From: Azospirillum agricola
GTDB lineage: Bacteria > Pseudomonadota > Alphaproteobacteria > Azospirillales > Azospirillaceae
Assembly: GCF_017876095.1 (NCBI RefSeq)
Contig: NZ_JAGINM010000033.1
Location: 1 to 60,529 of the forward strand
Direction: 5' to 3'
Length of the DNA: 60,529 nt
Each line of letters opens with the position of its first letter. The first letter of the stretch is position 1. A program made the position numbers and the translations under genes. This document shows positions 60,432 to 60,529 of this stretch, piece after piece. The notes below the pieces were generated by a model, which worked only from the letters and a program-made list of their open reading frames with translations, ran no database searches and was not told the DNA's origin.

Positions 60432-60529
60432 TGGTTAGTACTACTTTGGCAGTTTCTGGGTGATGGAGTGAACTGAAACCTGTTGTACATCTGAGAAAAC
60501 GATCTTGGCCGGAGGCACTCATGCTGGAC
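60432..60529. other. Right edge, no gene recognised
   Basis: 98 bases ending in the middle of possible new sequence (GGAGG at 60512-60516, then ATG at 60523). It might be the start of another gene, possibly on a mobile element, that continues beyond the window; too short to say. Confidence 0.3.

Overview
The window is a very GC-rich (roughly 70 %) bacterial segment of alphaproteobacterial character, most like Azospirillum or a close relative in the Rhodospirillales. That placement rests on gene content (TRAP transporters, CHASE2 cyclase, UbiM-type hydroxylase, glutathione-dependent formaldehyde oxidation) and codon style, not on a search. The odd length suggests it may be a whole contig.

Layout. 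1-4416 is the recombination end of an integrated phage-like element: a truncated PAPS-reductase-like gene, a string of small overlapping genes, a DNA methyltransferase, an excisionase-like gene and a tyrosine integrase beside tRNA-Arg(CCG) (4458-4534, minus). 4535-11001 carries a FecI/FecR/TonB-receptor iron-uptake set with a PepSY membrane protein and a small membrane protein, plus a possible decayed permease remnant. 11270-20708 holds mostly housekeeping genes: an archaeal-type valyl-tRNA synthetase, a DUF533 protein, an SufR-like regulator divergent from sodB with two matching palindromes between them, ubiM, a PaiB-like protein and a Tat-exported PhoX-like phosphatase. An exported IroE-like esterase follows on the minus strand at 20767-21723.

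21818-41501 is the most striking region. A TakP-type TRAP transporter and catabolic genes run leftward (2-hydroxyacid and aldehyde dehydrogenases, ketopantoate-reductase-like protein, FAS1-type MaoC hydratase, CitE-like lyase). Divergently there are a 2-oxoacid dehydrogenase E1, a methylsuccinyl-CoA-dehydrogenase-like protein, a LysR regulator, an SDR and a mesaconyl-CoA C1-C4 transferase-like protein. An alpha-methylacyl-CoA-racemase-like protein and a nitronate monooxygenase-like protein follow. Together they suggest a route from a branched C6 2-oxo-dicarboxylate through methylsuccinyl-CoA, mesaconyl-C1-CoA, mesaconyl-C4-CoA and citramalyl-CoA to pyruvate and acetyl-CoA, using the last steps of the 3-hydroxypropionate bicycle outside its usual context. 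This is inference from families and neighbourhood.

41713-59144 contains phoU, an exported protein plus CHASE2 adenylate cyclase plus TpsB outer-membrane transporter with no TpsA partner in view, formaldehyde detoxification genes with a divergent LysR regulator, a putatively Fur-regulated unknown gene, a very long nested palindrome, a pqiABC lipid-transport operon, and a HutC-type regulator followed by a polar amino acid ABC transporter with matching operator-like sites. From about 59145 the composition changes and becomes AT-rich after about 59590; the only gene recognised there is a decayed alpha/beta hydrolase.
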